Below, one piece after another: positions 50,085 to 61,297 of a DNA stretch of 64,000 bases. The position numbers were made by a program, and so were the translations under genes. Numbering within the stretch: the first letter of the stretch is position 1; every line of letters starts with the position of its first letter. The stretch spans positions 558,001 to 622,000 of the forward strand of contig NW_020312147.1 of assembly GCF_002999335.1 (NCBI RefSeq), written 5' to 3'. Source of the DNA: Cyclospora cayetanensis (lineage: Eukaryota; Apicomplexa; Conoidasida; Eucoccidiorida; Eimeriidae). The notes beneath the pieces are model-generated. The model was not told where the DNA came from, did no database searches, and saw only the letters and a list, made by a program, of their open reading frames with translations.

Positions 50085-52721
50085 TTAGTTGCCTTTGAAA
50101 GCCACAAACCCAACGACGACGCTCACGGCGTTACGTTTTGCGAGAGTCAAGCTTTCGATTCGGTCGGTGGCCTGCGGGGGGCAGTTTGGTGAAACGCAAG
50201 CACTCATGTAAACAAGTGCTACCAGCGTCTTCCGTCCGTGCGTCCGCAGCACCCGGGGAGTTCCTTCCGAATGAGACAGCAGCTTATACAGGGGCTTGTA
50301 CATGCATATACTAGACATCCCTCGAATGATTTTCACCCTATCAAAGAAAGAGCTAGGAAAAGCCTCACTGCCACGAGCCGGCCGATTTCCATCTCGCTAA
50401 GGGTCTTCAGGGCTGCAAACCACAGGTACAGGTGCCGCAACACGTTTGCAGCTTATGCTCTCTATGCCGACTCTGAACGCTGCACTGCTACAGCCATCTC
50501 ACACGGTCTCATCGCACCTCTGGCCGTAGGGGAGGAGGAAACTGCAAGTAGGAGTCTTTTTCCGTCGTCCCCTTGGCAGCGGCCCCCCCTGTCTTGCAGC
50601 TGCCTCAAGCCCAGCTGGGGGGAGAAGAGATTCAAGGCGAGTGAGTACACGTACAACTGGAAGCATTCCTTCAGCCTCATCGTTTGCTGCAAATGCATAC
50701 ACCTTTGGAATGCGTGAAGTCCAACGCTAAGCCGCAAGCCCTAAATCTAATTCAAAGAAGAGGCGCGTAGGCGACAAATTCTCAGACGGTTTTCATCAAT
50801 TCTAGAACGCGAAAAATTCAAAGGACGCACCTCCACGTGCGTTTTTTTCCCGCGCATTTCCATCAAACGGTGGTGATACCGCAAGGCTTTGACGGCTTCG
50901 TCTCCCGAACTGTCGCTGCTCTCAGAATCAAGGGCTTCTTCTGCAGGCGTTCCATGCAGCTCGAAATATCTAAAGGCAATCTCTCGACCCCTCAGTGGCC
51001 GAAGAGAAGTCTAGGGGCCGGCCACATGCGACGGCTTTCTCACTATGGCAGCGGTTATCACGCCTGAGGAACTATCGCTCCTGCTAGGCTCCAGGGTTTC
51101 GTGAATCGCTTGCACACTCTACTAAACACAAATCGTAAAGCGCTTCTGCAAGCAGGCCCTACCAGATTCGCTGGTCGGCTCGGGGCCCCCATTAGGGCTG
51201 TCGGCAATGAAGCTGCCTGCGCTCTCTTCAGAGTCTGAGGCGGCTTCTTGCAAGTCTCTCGAGTAGGAGAAGAACTGCACACAGACACAGGGTAGCTGGC
51301 TGTGCACCATGAAGACCAGGAGTCGATCAGGCTAACACAGGAGGCTCGACTCCTAAGCTAGGCACGAGACCACTAGGGAAACTTCGTCACTAGAGAACTT
51401 TTCTTTATTGCAGCATGGCTAATAGAGGAGCAGCAGTAGCAGCAGCACCCGATACAGCAGCAACAAATGCAACAGGGAAAAGGCGGATATTCTTGGCAGC
51501 AGCCACACGGCTGCGGTAACACGGAGATGAGCATCTCACTCGGGATGCTTTCCTCGCACTTTGTGGAGCCCTTCGACATGATGACATGCCCTTCTTGGAC
51601 CCGCCTCTCTCGCAAGCACTGCTCTCATTGCTTTCCTCTTCTGTCTCAGAAACTTCGGGAGCGTGAAGGCCCCGCGCTTTAAGGCTTTTCTCCCTCACTT
51701 TTCTCGCCAGATGGTGCAGCCGCTGGCGAAGCTCCTTTTGAGAGGGGCGCATGCCAGCGGGGGGCTCCAAGGGATTTTGATCCGTATGCTGCGTCTTTTC
51801 TTGCTCCTGCAGTTCTGGAGCCGGTTCGTGCTGTTGCTTCCGCAGCCGACGATGGCCAGCAGGCTGCGGGGAGGATTCGTTGATGCCAGAGACAGCATCT
51901 GTATTCGCGATCGCTGTAGGTGAAGAGCTGCTCGGTACATGACTTTTCCTAAGGCCACTGCCGGTGCTCAGCCTCCTCCTGTCAGCAGCTCTCAGGGGCG
52001 AGGTGCTGCAACTAGTGCTCCTGCTAGGCAGCCTGCCTCCTCCACGTTCGCTTTTCGTGGTGTCCTCCTCTTCGCTTCCCTCTCCAGGCACAGTCAAGGG
52101 ACGGGAGCACCTTTTCGCTCGAGACAGAGAAGAGGTGTCTTCTTCAGGGGGGCAGACCTGGGGAATGCCGATGGAGGTGGCAGAGCTGTGCCTGAGACGC
52201 TTTCGGGGGCGGCAGGACGCCGGCGTGCCCACTGGAGTAACGCAGTCAACAAATTTCCTTGTTGTTGTTGAAGGAGGAGGAGAAAGATGCATGCGAGCAG
52301 TTTTGGCGGGGCTTGGGCTCGACCACCCATCTCCTGGAGATGGCGCCTTTGCGGCGCCTCTTTTCAACGAAGGCTGCGGTGTAGATACAGCCGAATCCGA
52401 CAACGCTTCTAAACGAGCTGAACGGCGGCGAATGGGGCTACACGATCGCGGGCTCTGGGAATTATCTGCCTGAGGTGTACCCCCCCAGCAGGTGGGCCCC
52501 TCTTCTGTGTCATCTTCGGAGTCGTGCAGCTTCACAGGGCGCCTGCGCCGTCGGCGAAGGGAAACGGTTCCAAGTAGTTCCTCATTGCCTCTAAAGGCTT
52601 CTCCGCTTTGCAGCCTTCGACTTCGTCGTGGCGTCGGAAGCCCTTCTTGGGGCTCCTCTGCCTCCGAATCAGTCAGAACAATTGCAGTTTGGCTTTTTCT
52701 ATCGCCCGTGTGGTGCTGCAT
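50085..52721 (-). CDS. Unidentified Ser/Arg/Pro-rich probable nuclear protein, 3' structure unresolved
   Basis: Starts at ATG 52721. Exon 1 (52721-51540, 394 codons) is disordered and basic, with many SP/TP sites, RRRRRR and LPTPRRSRRLQ-type patches suggesting nuclear location. It ends at a GTGAGA donor, and exon 2 (51274-51163) follows in phase with FFSYSRDLQEAASDSEESAG and an acidic SFIAD segment. Further coding-looking pieces are at about 51000-50790 (AEEALDSESSDSSGDEAVKA, then RYHHRLMEMRGKKTHVEVRP), 50722-50470, 50420-50350 (ALKTLSEMEIGRLVAVRLF) and 50170-50085 (ending VVVGFVAFKGN and a stop). The exon 2 to 51.0 kb junction does not keep phase as drawn, so a small exon is missing or these belong to two genes. 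No family recognised. Confidence 0.5.
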
Positions 52722-54199
52722 ATTGCAGAAACCACGCCAGCACAGACGTTAGCCGATGTATCAGGCAATCTGACGGAGCCTTGAATGGAGCTTCTGAGCA
52801 TGCGCCTTGGGGCCAGAGAAACAAAATATCTGGCATGGCCCTTTTTGCCTATAAGGCCTGGGTAACCAGGTGTTTAGGCGAACCCCGCCTCACGCGCAAT
52901 GGCCGACTGGCTGCAGGCTTAACGCGAGGCTAGCGAAATTTCTAAGGGTTTTTGATTCTGCTTCTTGTTCATCTACTAGCCTCAAGGGCGAAGGCCCGTG
53001 CATGCAGCAAATACTGGCCGCCAATGGGTTAGGCAGGAACACTTCGCCAAAACAAGAGTTGTTACGGCACAATCCTAGGGGAAGAATGCTCCACGCTTTG
53101 CTCATCTGAACACAACGTGTGAAGCAGGTGGCTGCCGTATCGAGGGGCCTACGGCTTTAACCAGATTGCGAAGATCCGCGGCTAAAAAGTGGAACAAATC
53201 ACACTGAGCCTCGAAAAGGCGATAGCTCAAAGCTTCAAAAGTGGAGATTTGCCAGTTGAAGGGAAAGACACGGCGGTTTTCGTGTGATTATGGCTACCGC
53301 TGCTCTGCGGCGATGCAGGTCCATCTCCTCCAGGGCGAAGAGCATTGAGAAAAGCGTTATGGATGCATAGAACAGCGCAATGTTCAAAGTGGCTACTGTG
53401 TTGCTCGTTGTAATGATGTGCGATCCTCGTGAATATGCAAGTCTTCGTGCAGAAAGCAGAGGACAAACCGAGAGGAGATTCAGTCGGCTGTACAGTAGGG
53501 CGACGCTTCCACGAGATTCGCGGCTCATTAAGGTCAGAAAGTTCTCTCCAAACAGGCGATTTGTATACGGCCGCAATGAACTGAAGGTTCAAAAATGTAT
53601 GCACAATGTTGCACTGCCTGCCTGCACCAGTCAGAGTTCAGCTTGTGGGCTCTCCAGAGCAGGGAAGAAAAAAAGATGCAATATCTGCAAATTCACATAA
53701 TGTAGACAGATTGAGGACTGATTTTGGGGGCATTCACTCCATGCTTAGGAGTGTAACATCTGTGTTCACCGTAGTACAGACATGGCACTTGCTAAACCTA
53801 TAAAATCACCCTAGAGTCGATTGTCCTTCTGCACAACAAATATGCAATTAAAAATGCCCTTCTCTCTTATTACAACGAAATTTGAACAGGTTTCGATATA
53901 TTTTCAGCTGTAATGTACGCGCGTTCACAGACACCGCAGCTGTTTTGCCGGAACAGGCCAATAGTGGGGAAGAACAATTTTCCTGTTGTTTTGCGAAGAA
54001 GTAGAGGTTCCGTGAAGGACCAAGTATTGCTGATCTGTCGAACTTGGCAATATAATTCGGATAATGCGGCTCTTAATTTTTTCCTCTGCATGTTTCGTTT
54101 TCATGCAAAGGCAAGCTTGCGCAACCCAGGAAAAGTTTCTTGGTAGGTCCAACGGCTTATAGTCTGGGAAACCTGTTACAATCCACGAAATATCAGGCA
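52722..54199. other. Intergenic / possible unsupported exons
   Basis: Holds overlapping frames at 53235-53576 (-) with one hydrophobic stretch and 53380-53700 (+). Neither has a convincing ATG, splice context or relatives. The 5' end of the 54.2-55.5 kb gene is probably within 53900-54200. Confidence 0.35.
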
Positions 54200-55461
54200 C
54201 TCTAGCTGGTGCAGTGGTTGGAGGAGTGGCACAGTCTCTGCTTGGCGCCAATACAGGTCAGTCGGCACACCATTATCCAAGGTTACCGCACACTGGATCA
54301 TCCCAAGAGTAATTTCAGCACAACAACCGACCCCTTCTCCTGAGGAAATCGAGGCTGAAAAAGTAAGCTCAATGCATTACAGTGTGGGTGCTTTGTTCGG
54401 AAAAAACGTGGCTTTTCTTAGGCTCTAGCAAGGGTCCGGGAGACAAGCGATGCGGCCACAGGTTTGAGAATCGTATGATGCATCATGAAGATAGTGTGAA
54501 AACCAACCGGTATGCACAGGCGCAAAGGAAACTGTCAAAGCAATAAAAGAGTAACTGAACTTCCATGATGATTTATTCGAACCTTCTCACATTCCCTCTT
54601 ATTCAGCAACTACGGGGAAATGGAAACGGACATTGCAGTTCCACTAGCTCAACACACAGCAGAGTTAAAGGCAGAACGGCTCCAGTTAATGCACCAGCTC
54701 TCGTTCATGACATCCCAAATAAGGCAGCTGTTCGACAGTCTGCATCCTAGTGGGTCTCTTGTTTTATTTCTCGCAATTCTTCTTGAATGGTTCATGGACC
54801 GAAGACCTCGTTAATGCACCTTTGGTGATTGTTGCAAAAACGGCGGACGATGACCAACGAAATCAAGTGAACAAACTCGACGCAAAAGGCAAGAAACATA
54901 TTTACATTTTCTACTTTCGAATCGGCGCATTTTTGTGCATGACATTTGCAGGCAAGCAAGATGCCATGGATGGTATCTTGAGCCCATGTGCTGCATTCCA
55001 CGAAGAAAGGGAGGCAGAAAAAACCGAAATTGAGTGCGTACATAGTGTATACTTGATTGAACAGAATGGGTGACAATAATACGCAAAATGGTCGACGAGC
55101 AGATCAACTGGAGCGCGTGACGAGCTGGCGGAAGAGGCGAAGACTCTCGCGATGATGTCCCCAGAAGAAAGAGTCCGATACGGTAAATCCCGTGCAAATT
55201 CTAGCGCAAATCACGAGCAATAAACTCAGAATTGTTGCCACATGCCCATGCGCAGACGAGGCTATGGCTGCTGAGCAAGCTGCTAAAGTCAAGGAACTGC
55301 AATCTTCAATTAAATACGAACGTAAGCAAAAATGGCATACTAGGTTGCTGAGTATGTTTCGACATAAGTTAAAATTCAGGCAAGCAAGCTGGAGTCCTCT
55401 CGCCTACGCAAAAGCTGCTCCTGGGTATCCTCGGGCCACAGGCCGCCTAAGAACGCGCTGA
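54200..55461 (+). CDS. Unidentified small coiled-coil protein built from very short exons
   Basis: A chain of tiny exons joins in phase. About 54204-54253 (TLAGAVVGGVAQSLLGANT, a Gly-zipper hydrophobic helix) is followed by 54319-54362 (PTPSPEEIEAEK), 54422-54461 (ALARVRETSDAAT), and 54639 onward (VPLAQHTAELKAERLQLMHQ). Later probable pieces are about 55089-55180 (DELAEEAKTLAMMSPEERVR) and 55257-55461 (DEAMAAEQAAKVKELQSSIK, then a basic tail and TGA). The start exon and the links between 54740 and 55090 are unresolved. The pattern is one membrane helix plus Ala/Glu-rich coiled coil; a mitochondrial or other membrane-tethered role is possible but unsupported. Its stop lies 5 bases from the stop of the convergent RING-PHD gene. 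Confidence 0.5.
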
Positions 55462-55475
55462 CTCCGTCAGGAGTC
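55460..55475. other. Hairpin spanning two convergent stop codons
   Basis: gactcc-gtca-ggagtc forms a perfect 6-bp stem with a 4-base loop. The TGA of the + gene (55459-55461) and the TGA of the - gene (55469-55467) both overlap it. It may be chance or may mark the shared 3' boundary. Confidence 0.4.
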
Positions 55476-58317
55476 TGCGTTACTCGGGGGGATCTCTGGT
55501 CTTTCAAAGAAGTCCTGCACTGCGGTTTGCACTTGCACAAAGTTCAATTCCCAGTACTGACCCCTTTCTGCCTCTGTCATTGAAAGAAGGGCCCCTTCTT
55601 GGCCCTTCGTAAGGCCCTCGCTGATATGCCTGCATATCCTCTTGTACTCAAAGCGGTACTCCTCTCCTTGATTCAAGAAACGTTCCCGCATAAAAGGCAT
55701 CATGCAGGACTTCACCTGGTCGACCTGTGGACGCAAAATCACTCATGAAATACTCGCTAGTATGCCTCTTCGTAGGCTGAGAAACCAAGAGTCACACGTT
55801 TCTGTAAAAGTACCCAAACAAAAACGAAAGGAGGGAAACGAGAGAAGTATACAGAAAAACACAAAGCCTCTCACTCTCCGGGTGAAACGAGAGCGGACAG
55901 CTTGAAAGCTTCGAGCAGAGCGCTTTTCTACCCGCTACCGTTTCCCTGATTTGCAAACTTGCAAAGGGGGAGACAGACCGCCTGACTCACAAGCGTCTGC
56001 GACGGCTTTAGCTTTGCATGCCGCCTTCTCTTCTCTTTCCTCTTTTCGCGGACATCAGCTCCCCCTTCATTAGGCACAGATGCTGCAGGCGTTGAAATCT
56101 CGGCTCCTACGGGCACCCCCATGCCTCTCTCTCTCCTTTGAAGGGGGAGGACGGCAGTACTAGCGCTGCCCCCTGTAGCCATGCGGGATGTGCCTAAGCA
56201 AACATCCCAGCAGTCAGCAAACTGCCACCGTACGCATGAGCTAAGCCCCGCATCACACGAAGAGGGCACCTAAAGATCGTGAGTCTCTTTCCCGTGAGGA
56301 ACCTCACGGAAAAGAGAAGGGAAGGCTGCTTCATGCAGCACTACTGGGGCGGTGAGAGGGATTTTCACGCACGAGCAGAATCTCGGGGGCCGTCCTTGCC
56401 TTGGGATTTGAGGAGTGCAGTCCTTACTGTGTCTTCACAAAATCTGGTTCTTGCCTGGTCGATCTCTAGAAGTATCTGGGCCCTCACAAGGTTGTCCTTG
56501 GCGTCAGCCCTTCGCTGCGCCTCCTCCTGTAACAATTCCTCGCACTTATCCCTGAGAAACGAGCTGCAGCTGTCTTCCTCGCTCCGTCCCTGCCCCTGAG
56601 CACCATTCTCCCTCGCCTCCCGCTCTCTTGCAAGGCAGCCCCTCGCGTCCTCCTTTTTATGACCATCCCCTCTGCTGCTGGCACTCTCAATTCGAGGCGA
56701 GGCTGTCGTTTCTCTTGCCCCCGTGAATTGGGGAAGAGAAGCTCCAGAGCCTTCGGGAACAGGAGCTTCCCCCTTGTGCCTGCGCACCAGCTGGCTGCAA
56801 TGTAGCAGCAGATCCTCCACAAGATCTGCTCCAGAGGAGTTCTCGATGCTAACGCCGCTGCAAACGACTTTTGCCTGCGCCTCCATGCGCCTGATGGCCT
56901 CTTGCCGCCTCAGAGCCTCCCTGCGCTCCTGACGCAACTTAATGATATCCAACTTGCGCTGCAACAACCAGGGAGTGCTGCGAGTGGTGACGGAGGTCGC
57001 CACGGCAGGCCCAAGAGAAGCAGCGCCGCTCTGAGCACCTAAGTAGAAGCGCAACATCCGGGGGGCTTCAGAAGGGGGAGCCGCATCAGAGACTGCTTCA
57101 CCGCCTGCCAATGACGACGGCGTTGGTGTAGCCACAGGCGCTGATCCTCCTCCTGCGCGCCTCACGTCAATAGCAAAGGCCGAAGCTTCTCCTTCCGCAC
57201 GGACGGCAGATGCATTTTGCGCTGCATGTTCCTGTTGTAGCTGCTGCTGCTGACGTCGTCCTCCTCTCCTCTGACTTGGCGTTGCAGCCGCTGTCGTCCT
57301 TCTGCCCCGTGAAGCCCTCCTGCTGGAAGCCTCCTCCTCGACAGCCCCTTCGTCCCTGCCTCGCTGTCTCGCCGTCCTATTGATTCTGCGAACTACGGCG
57401 TTCGAGAGGCTCTCTATGAGCACTTGCCGCTCCCTCTCTAAGCGGTCTTCGGCCTCGCCAGCAGGCAGAGCAGCAGCAGCACCAACTCTCCTGGTGGCAG
57501 ATCTGGGAGGCAGCAGGAAGCCTTCGGGAGAAATGCGGCTTGGGGCAATGCGCCTGCTCTCTGCATCTCTGCAGATGCCACTGGCCCTACACTGGGGGCA
57601 GAACCATACTCCTGATGGAAGGGCGTCGAAGCCGGCGCAAACAAAGTGGAAAGCATTAAGGCACAGCTGGTCGCTGCAGCAAAGCGCATCCCGGGCAGAT
57701 TCGATCAAGGTGCTGCACAAACGACAGAGTTGCTGCTGGTGCTGCTCTTGGTACTGGTAGTCCGCAATGGTGACCTCTGCAGTATCCTTCTGGTGTTTCA
57801 GGCCGACACGATAACAGCAGAGCCGCTCTCCCTTTCGCGTATATCGCCCTATCCAGCTGAAGCGACTCTTGCACTGCGGACAGCTGTTCTCTCTCTGCCT
57901 CCCCCACTTCTCAATGCAGAAGAAGTGGTAGGTATGCGCACATCCCGTGAGCAAGCCAATATCCCGGAGAGGATCCTCCTCCTCGTCCTCTCTCCGCCTT
58001 GCTGCCAGCTCTGCATCATCCTCAGAGTCTGGAATCTCTACAACATCGGTCTCACACTTGGCCGCCCCTTGAGACTCTTGGACTTCGGATGCGGGGGCTG
58101 AAGGGGCCTTGACGCACGGCTCATCGTCGCAGAAATCCCCCAAACAAACGCCACAAGTTTCATCTAGCCGAAGAAGCTCGACGTCCACCAAGGGTGGAAA
58201 CACGCTCTCCTCCGCCGCCTTCTTTGTAACACGCTTTGCCTCAGGATACTGAACTAGCTCCCGAACCGTAAGCCTGGGATTCCCGCTGCTTTGGGGGACG
58301 CTGCTTGTGCTCTCCAT
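55467..58317 (-). CDS. RING-PHD finger protein, PHRF1-like with possible SRI-type C-terminus
   Basis: Probable nuclear E3 ubiquitin ligase and chromatin/transcription factor. Exons 58317-56373, 56193-55991 and 55724-55467 agree in phase (801 residues). The ATG at 58317 is chosen because upstream codons are non-ATG. RING at about residues 55-149: CGVC, then GCAHTYHFFCIEKW and SCPQC, with a 65-residue acidic insertion after the first Cys pair. PHD at about 198-243: CRLC, CCSDQLC, FHFVC and FCPQC. The middle is Arg/Glu/Ala-rich and disordered. The last exon encodes VKSCMMPFMRERF and YRFEYKRICRHI, a helical region whose position and pattern recall the C-terminal RNA polymerase II CTD-binding (SRI-like) domain of PHRF1. 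RING followed by PHD is the PHRF1 order. The RING and PHD calls are firm; the SRI-like call is inference. Confidence 0.88.
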
Positions 58318-61297
58318 GATGCTACACCTGTCCACGGCTACAGCGCCACCAGGGGGAGAGGCTGCTGAACGTTCATTTCAAAGCGAATACAAAAAATGGA
58401 GCAGGGAGGCAGAAGGCGCTTGCAGGGGACGAGAGGGCGGAAGGGAGTGTCTCCATGCGCAGGAAGTTGCAGGCGTCTTTCGGCGATCAAAAGAAGCAGA
58501 CCGGTTCACCGCGAAACGCAGGGACAGACACCGCGTGCTGCAAACAGATGCGTTTGCTGCTTTGCCACGAACGGTTGACTTCCTGGGGAGCGCTAGGGCA
58601 ACAGAGAACACTTCCCAACAGAGCGCTGCCTGCGATTCAAGCAGAAAAGCGACAAATCATTCGCTTCTTATAGGCATTTTGGTCCTAAATGATGAATCAT
58701 AGGCAAGCGGGGTTGGCAAGGGCCCCTCCGAGCACAGCCCTCGCCAGCACCTCCCCTTTGTGCGTATTCATAGCGCGGCCAAATAGGGCCTTCCATGACT
58801 CAACTCCCGCTAAATTAACTCTATCAAATCGCCCGGTGTCTTTTGCTCATCCGACGCAGACGACGTCTCGTAAAACGGCTGCCGTGGCCTATGGGGGCCC
58901 TCCGGCGCTGCTCTGGCTTTTGTGAAATCGCACATTTGGGGGTATTGCGTCCCCAGTTCGTCTAATAAAAAGTATTCTCTTCACGGTGTGATTACATTCA
59001 CATAGGCGACCCCGAGCGGAGGCTTTCGAAAGCCGCAATTAAAATACGCGACTGCGCTGGTTCCCAGTACTTTCGGTACCACCCTGCACTGCTCGGGACC
59101 TGTCTCCATATATTCGGAGGCGCTTGTACAGTGGGAGCTTATTGCCTGCTTACTTCTAGCCTTCTCTGAAAGCAACCCCAGCTGCCGTGGACACCTCCTC
59201 AGGCGGTCCCTGTGCGCTGGTCGGTGTTGGATTTCCCGGGGTGTGTGGAATTGATAGGTAGCTTTCCTTTTCAGATCCATGTGAGATGCATGATACAACG
59301 CTTCCCAGAAGCCCATGAATTGAGGAGTTTGGGACTCCTGGGAGCTACGGCTTTGATCAGCCAAGTCGCGTCTGTTCCCGGCCTCTATGACCCCGTAGTG
59401 CACACGTGCGCATGTTGACATTCGCTTGCGTGTAGCTTGCAACTATCAATATATTAACGCCCGGTGGACGTAGCTGGATGTTTTTCCAAGGTGGCGTGCG
59501 CACAGCATGGTGGCGGGCCATGGCATTCAAATGCCTCCTACCCGTCAACTGTGTTCCGCATAGAAGAGCTTGAAGTGGATTGCGGGCTTCTTGGGGTAGC
59601 TGTGTGGTCTTATTGCTGGCCCTCTGTGTCGATATCTGGGCGTTGACAAATGCATCATGTTTTAGACTTTCGTAAGTGCTTGAACGCTGAGTTCCCTCTG
59701 TGTCATTCTCTCAACTGGCAACTCCCAACTTTGGGTCACCCTAGGGAGGCCCTCCAGTAGGTCGAGCCCCCAAACAATACAAAGAAAGTTCTAATGTGTC
59801 CTCCAGAAGAGTTCCCTCATTCCTCTTCATGCCATCTTTACCCAAAGGTTCTGACACGAGGGGAAACCAAGAGCTACAGCTAGGGTGCATGGGCGCTGAT
59901 GCATAGTCTCTAAGCACTAAGGAAGCATCCATGCGCACTCGCTTGCTCAGTCCACCCTAGACCGCACAGGCAGGCGCTCAACGCTGACTCTTCCTCTACT
60001 GAGCTACCTCCTCAATGCCACAGAGAGCCTGCACGGACAAGCCGACAAAATGAAAAACCCATTACGGATTCTTTATTCGCATGTATCCTGCAGTAAAAAG
60101 TGCCGAATCATGTAGCAGGGGGAGCTACAGAACTGCGCTGGCGGCTCCGCAAGCTGTCCACCCCAGGGCAAACTTCGCTTTGGCACTGTCTGTGCTCTTT
60201 TCATAGATGAATTGGCTGGGCTGTGTTCTTATTTGGTATTTGTAGCATTAATTGGTCCATACTGTAACAATAGACACCGTGTGCCTCGTGAATGCCAAGT
60301 TGCTGTACGCAACTTGGTCTAAATCAAAGCTCGGAGGAAGTGGCAACGAGCACACTACCTGCAATCTCTGCCCACTTTCCGGAGGTCTGCGAAGTGAGGA
60401 GAAAAGGGGGAGAAGTTCTTTCGCCATTATCACATAGTGACCTTCTAGCAACTTTGTATTGGGTTCGTGATTGAAAGCCCCCCAACTGGAGACCCTCCGT
60501 GGAGCGCTGCATCCGCTCTGCGGCGTCTTCGTGAGACAAGTTATCTTGATGAGGTGCGGAAATTCCCCACTATACTGCTTGGATGCGTGCATTCGCCTGC
60601 AGGTCTCCGAACGTGCATCAGAGAAGCGTTATGACAAATTAGCTGCATGAGTGGTGCAATCTTTGGCTGTCTATAGGCGCCCTCCTATTTACTGCAGAAT
60701 GCAGGTTTTGGGCTTGCTTTTACAGGAAGGCACGCAGCATCCGTAGACCACACAAGCCCGTGACCCCTAGCCTTTGTACGTATAGAAGCTATCCTTTCAC
60801 CGAATGCACAACACCCGTGTGGGCAGAAGCAACTTTTCAATATTTCGAGATGCATCAAATGGCCAGAAAGGGAGATCCGGAAAAGCGGAAGCAGGGACGA
60901 GCGGGACACACAAAAGCACAGGAGGTTTTAAATCACTACACTTAGAAGCAGATATACGTCTTCAAATCACTTTCGTCTCGCCAAGCGCCACTCCAACTAC
61001 AGTAAAAAGTCTCGATCCACACGGCACAGTTTTCTGGCCTTTCTGCCAGTGCAAAATGCGGCGGATTAACATTTGACTAAGAAGGAGCGAAGGCGCCACA
61101 GAGAGCAGAGTCGCTGGCCCTCGAGCACAGGGCACCAAGCACGTGCAAAAACCCCTTGGCGAACGCTAACAAGCATCTATCCACAAAGCGACCAGCCATC
61201 TAGCAATAGCCAGATAATCTCTCACGCAGGCAAGTAGATAGCAGAACGGGCTGATATCTTAATACCCGCACTGGCTGGTAGAAAGCTTTTTCGCAGA
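58318..61297. other. Intergenic, about 3 kb, nothing recognised
   Basis: 5' flank of the RING-PHD gene and 3' flank of the rightmost gene. Longest frames (59442-58981 on -, 60592-60248 on -) start at non-ATG codons and lack motifs. No LTR-like block of the retroelement family was seen here. Confidence 0.4.

Noticed and set aside
53235..53576. Minus-strand frame with one hydrophobic segment
   Set aside because: First codon is TTG and no relatives or splice sites support it.
58981..59442. 153-codon minus-strand frame
   Set aside because: Starts at TTG, no motif, no recognisable exon boundaries; kept as intergenic.
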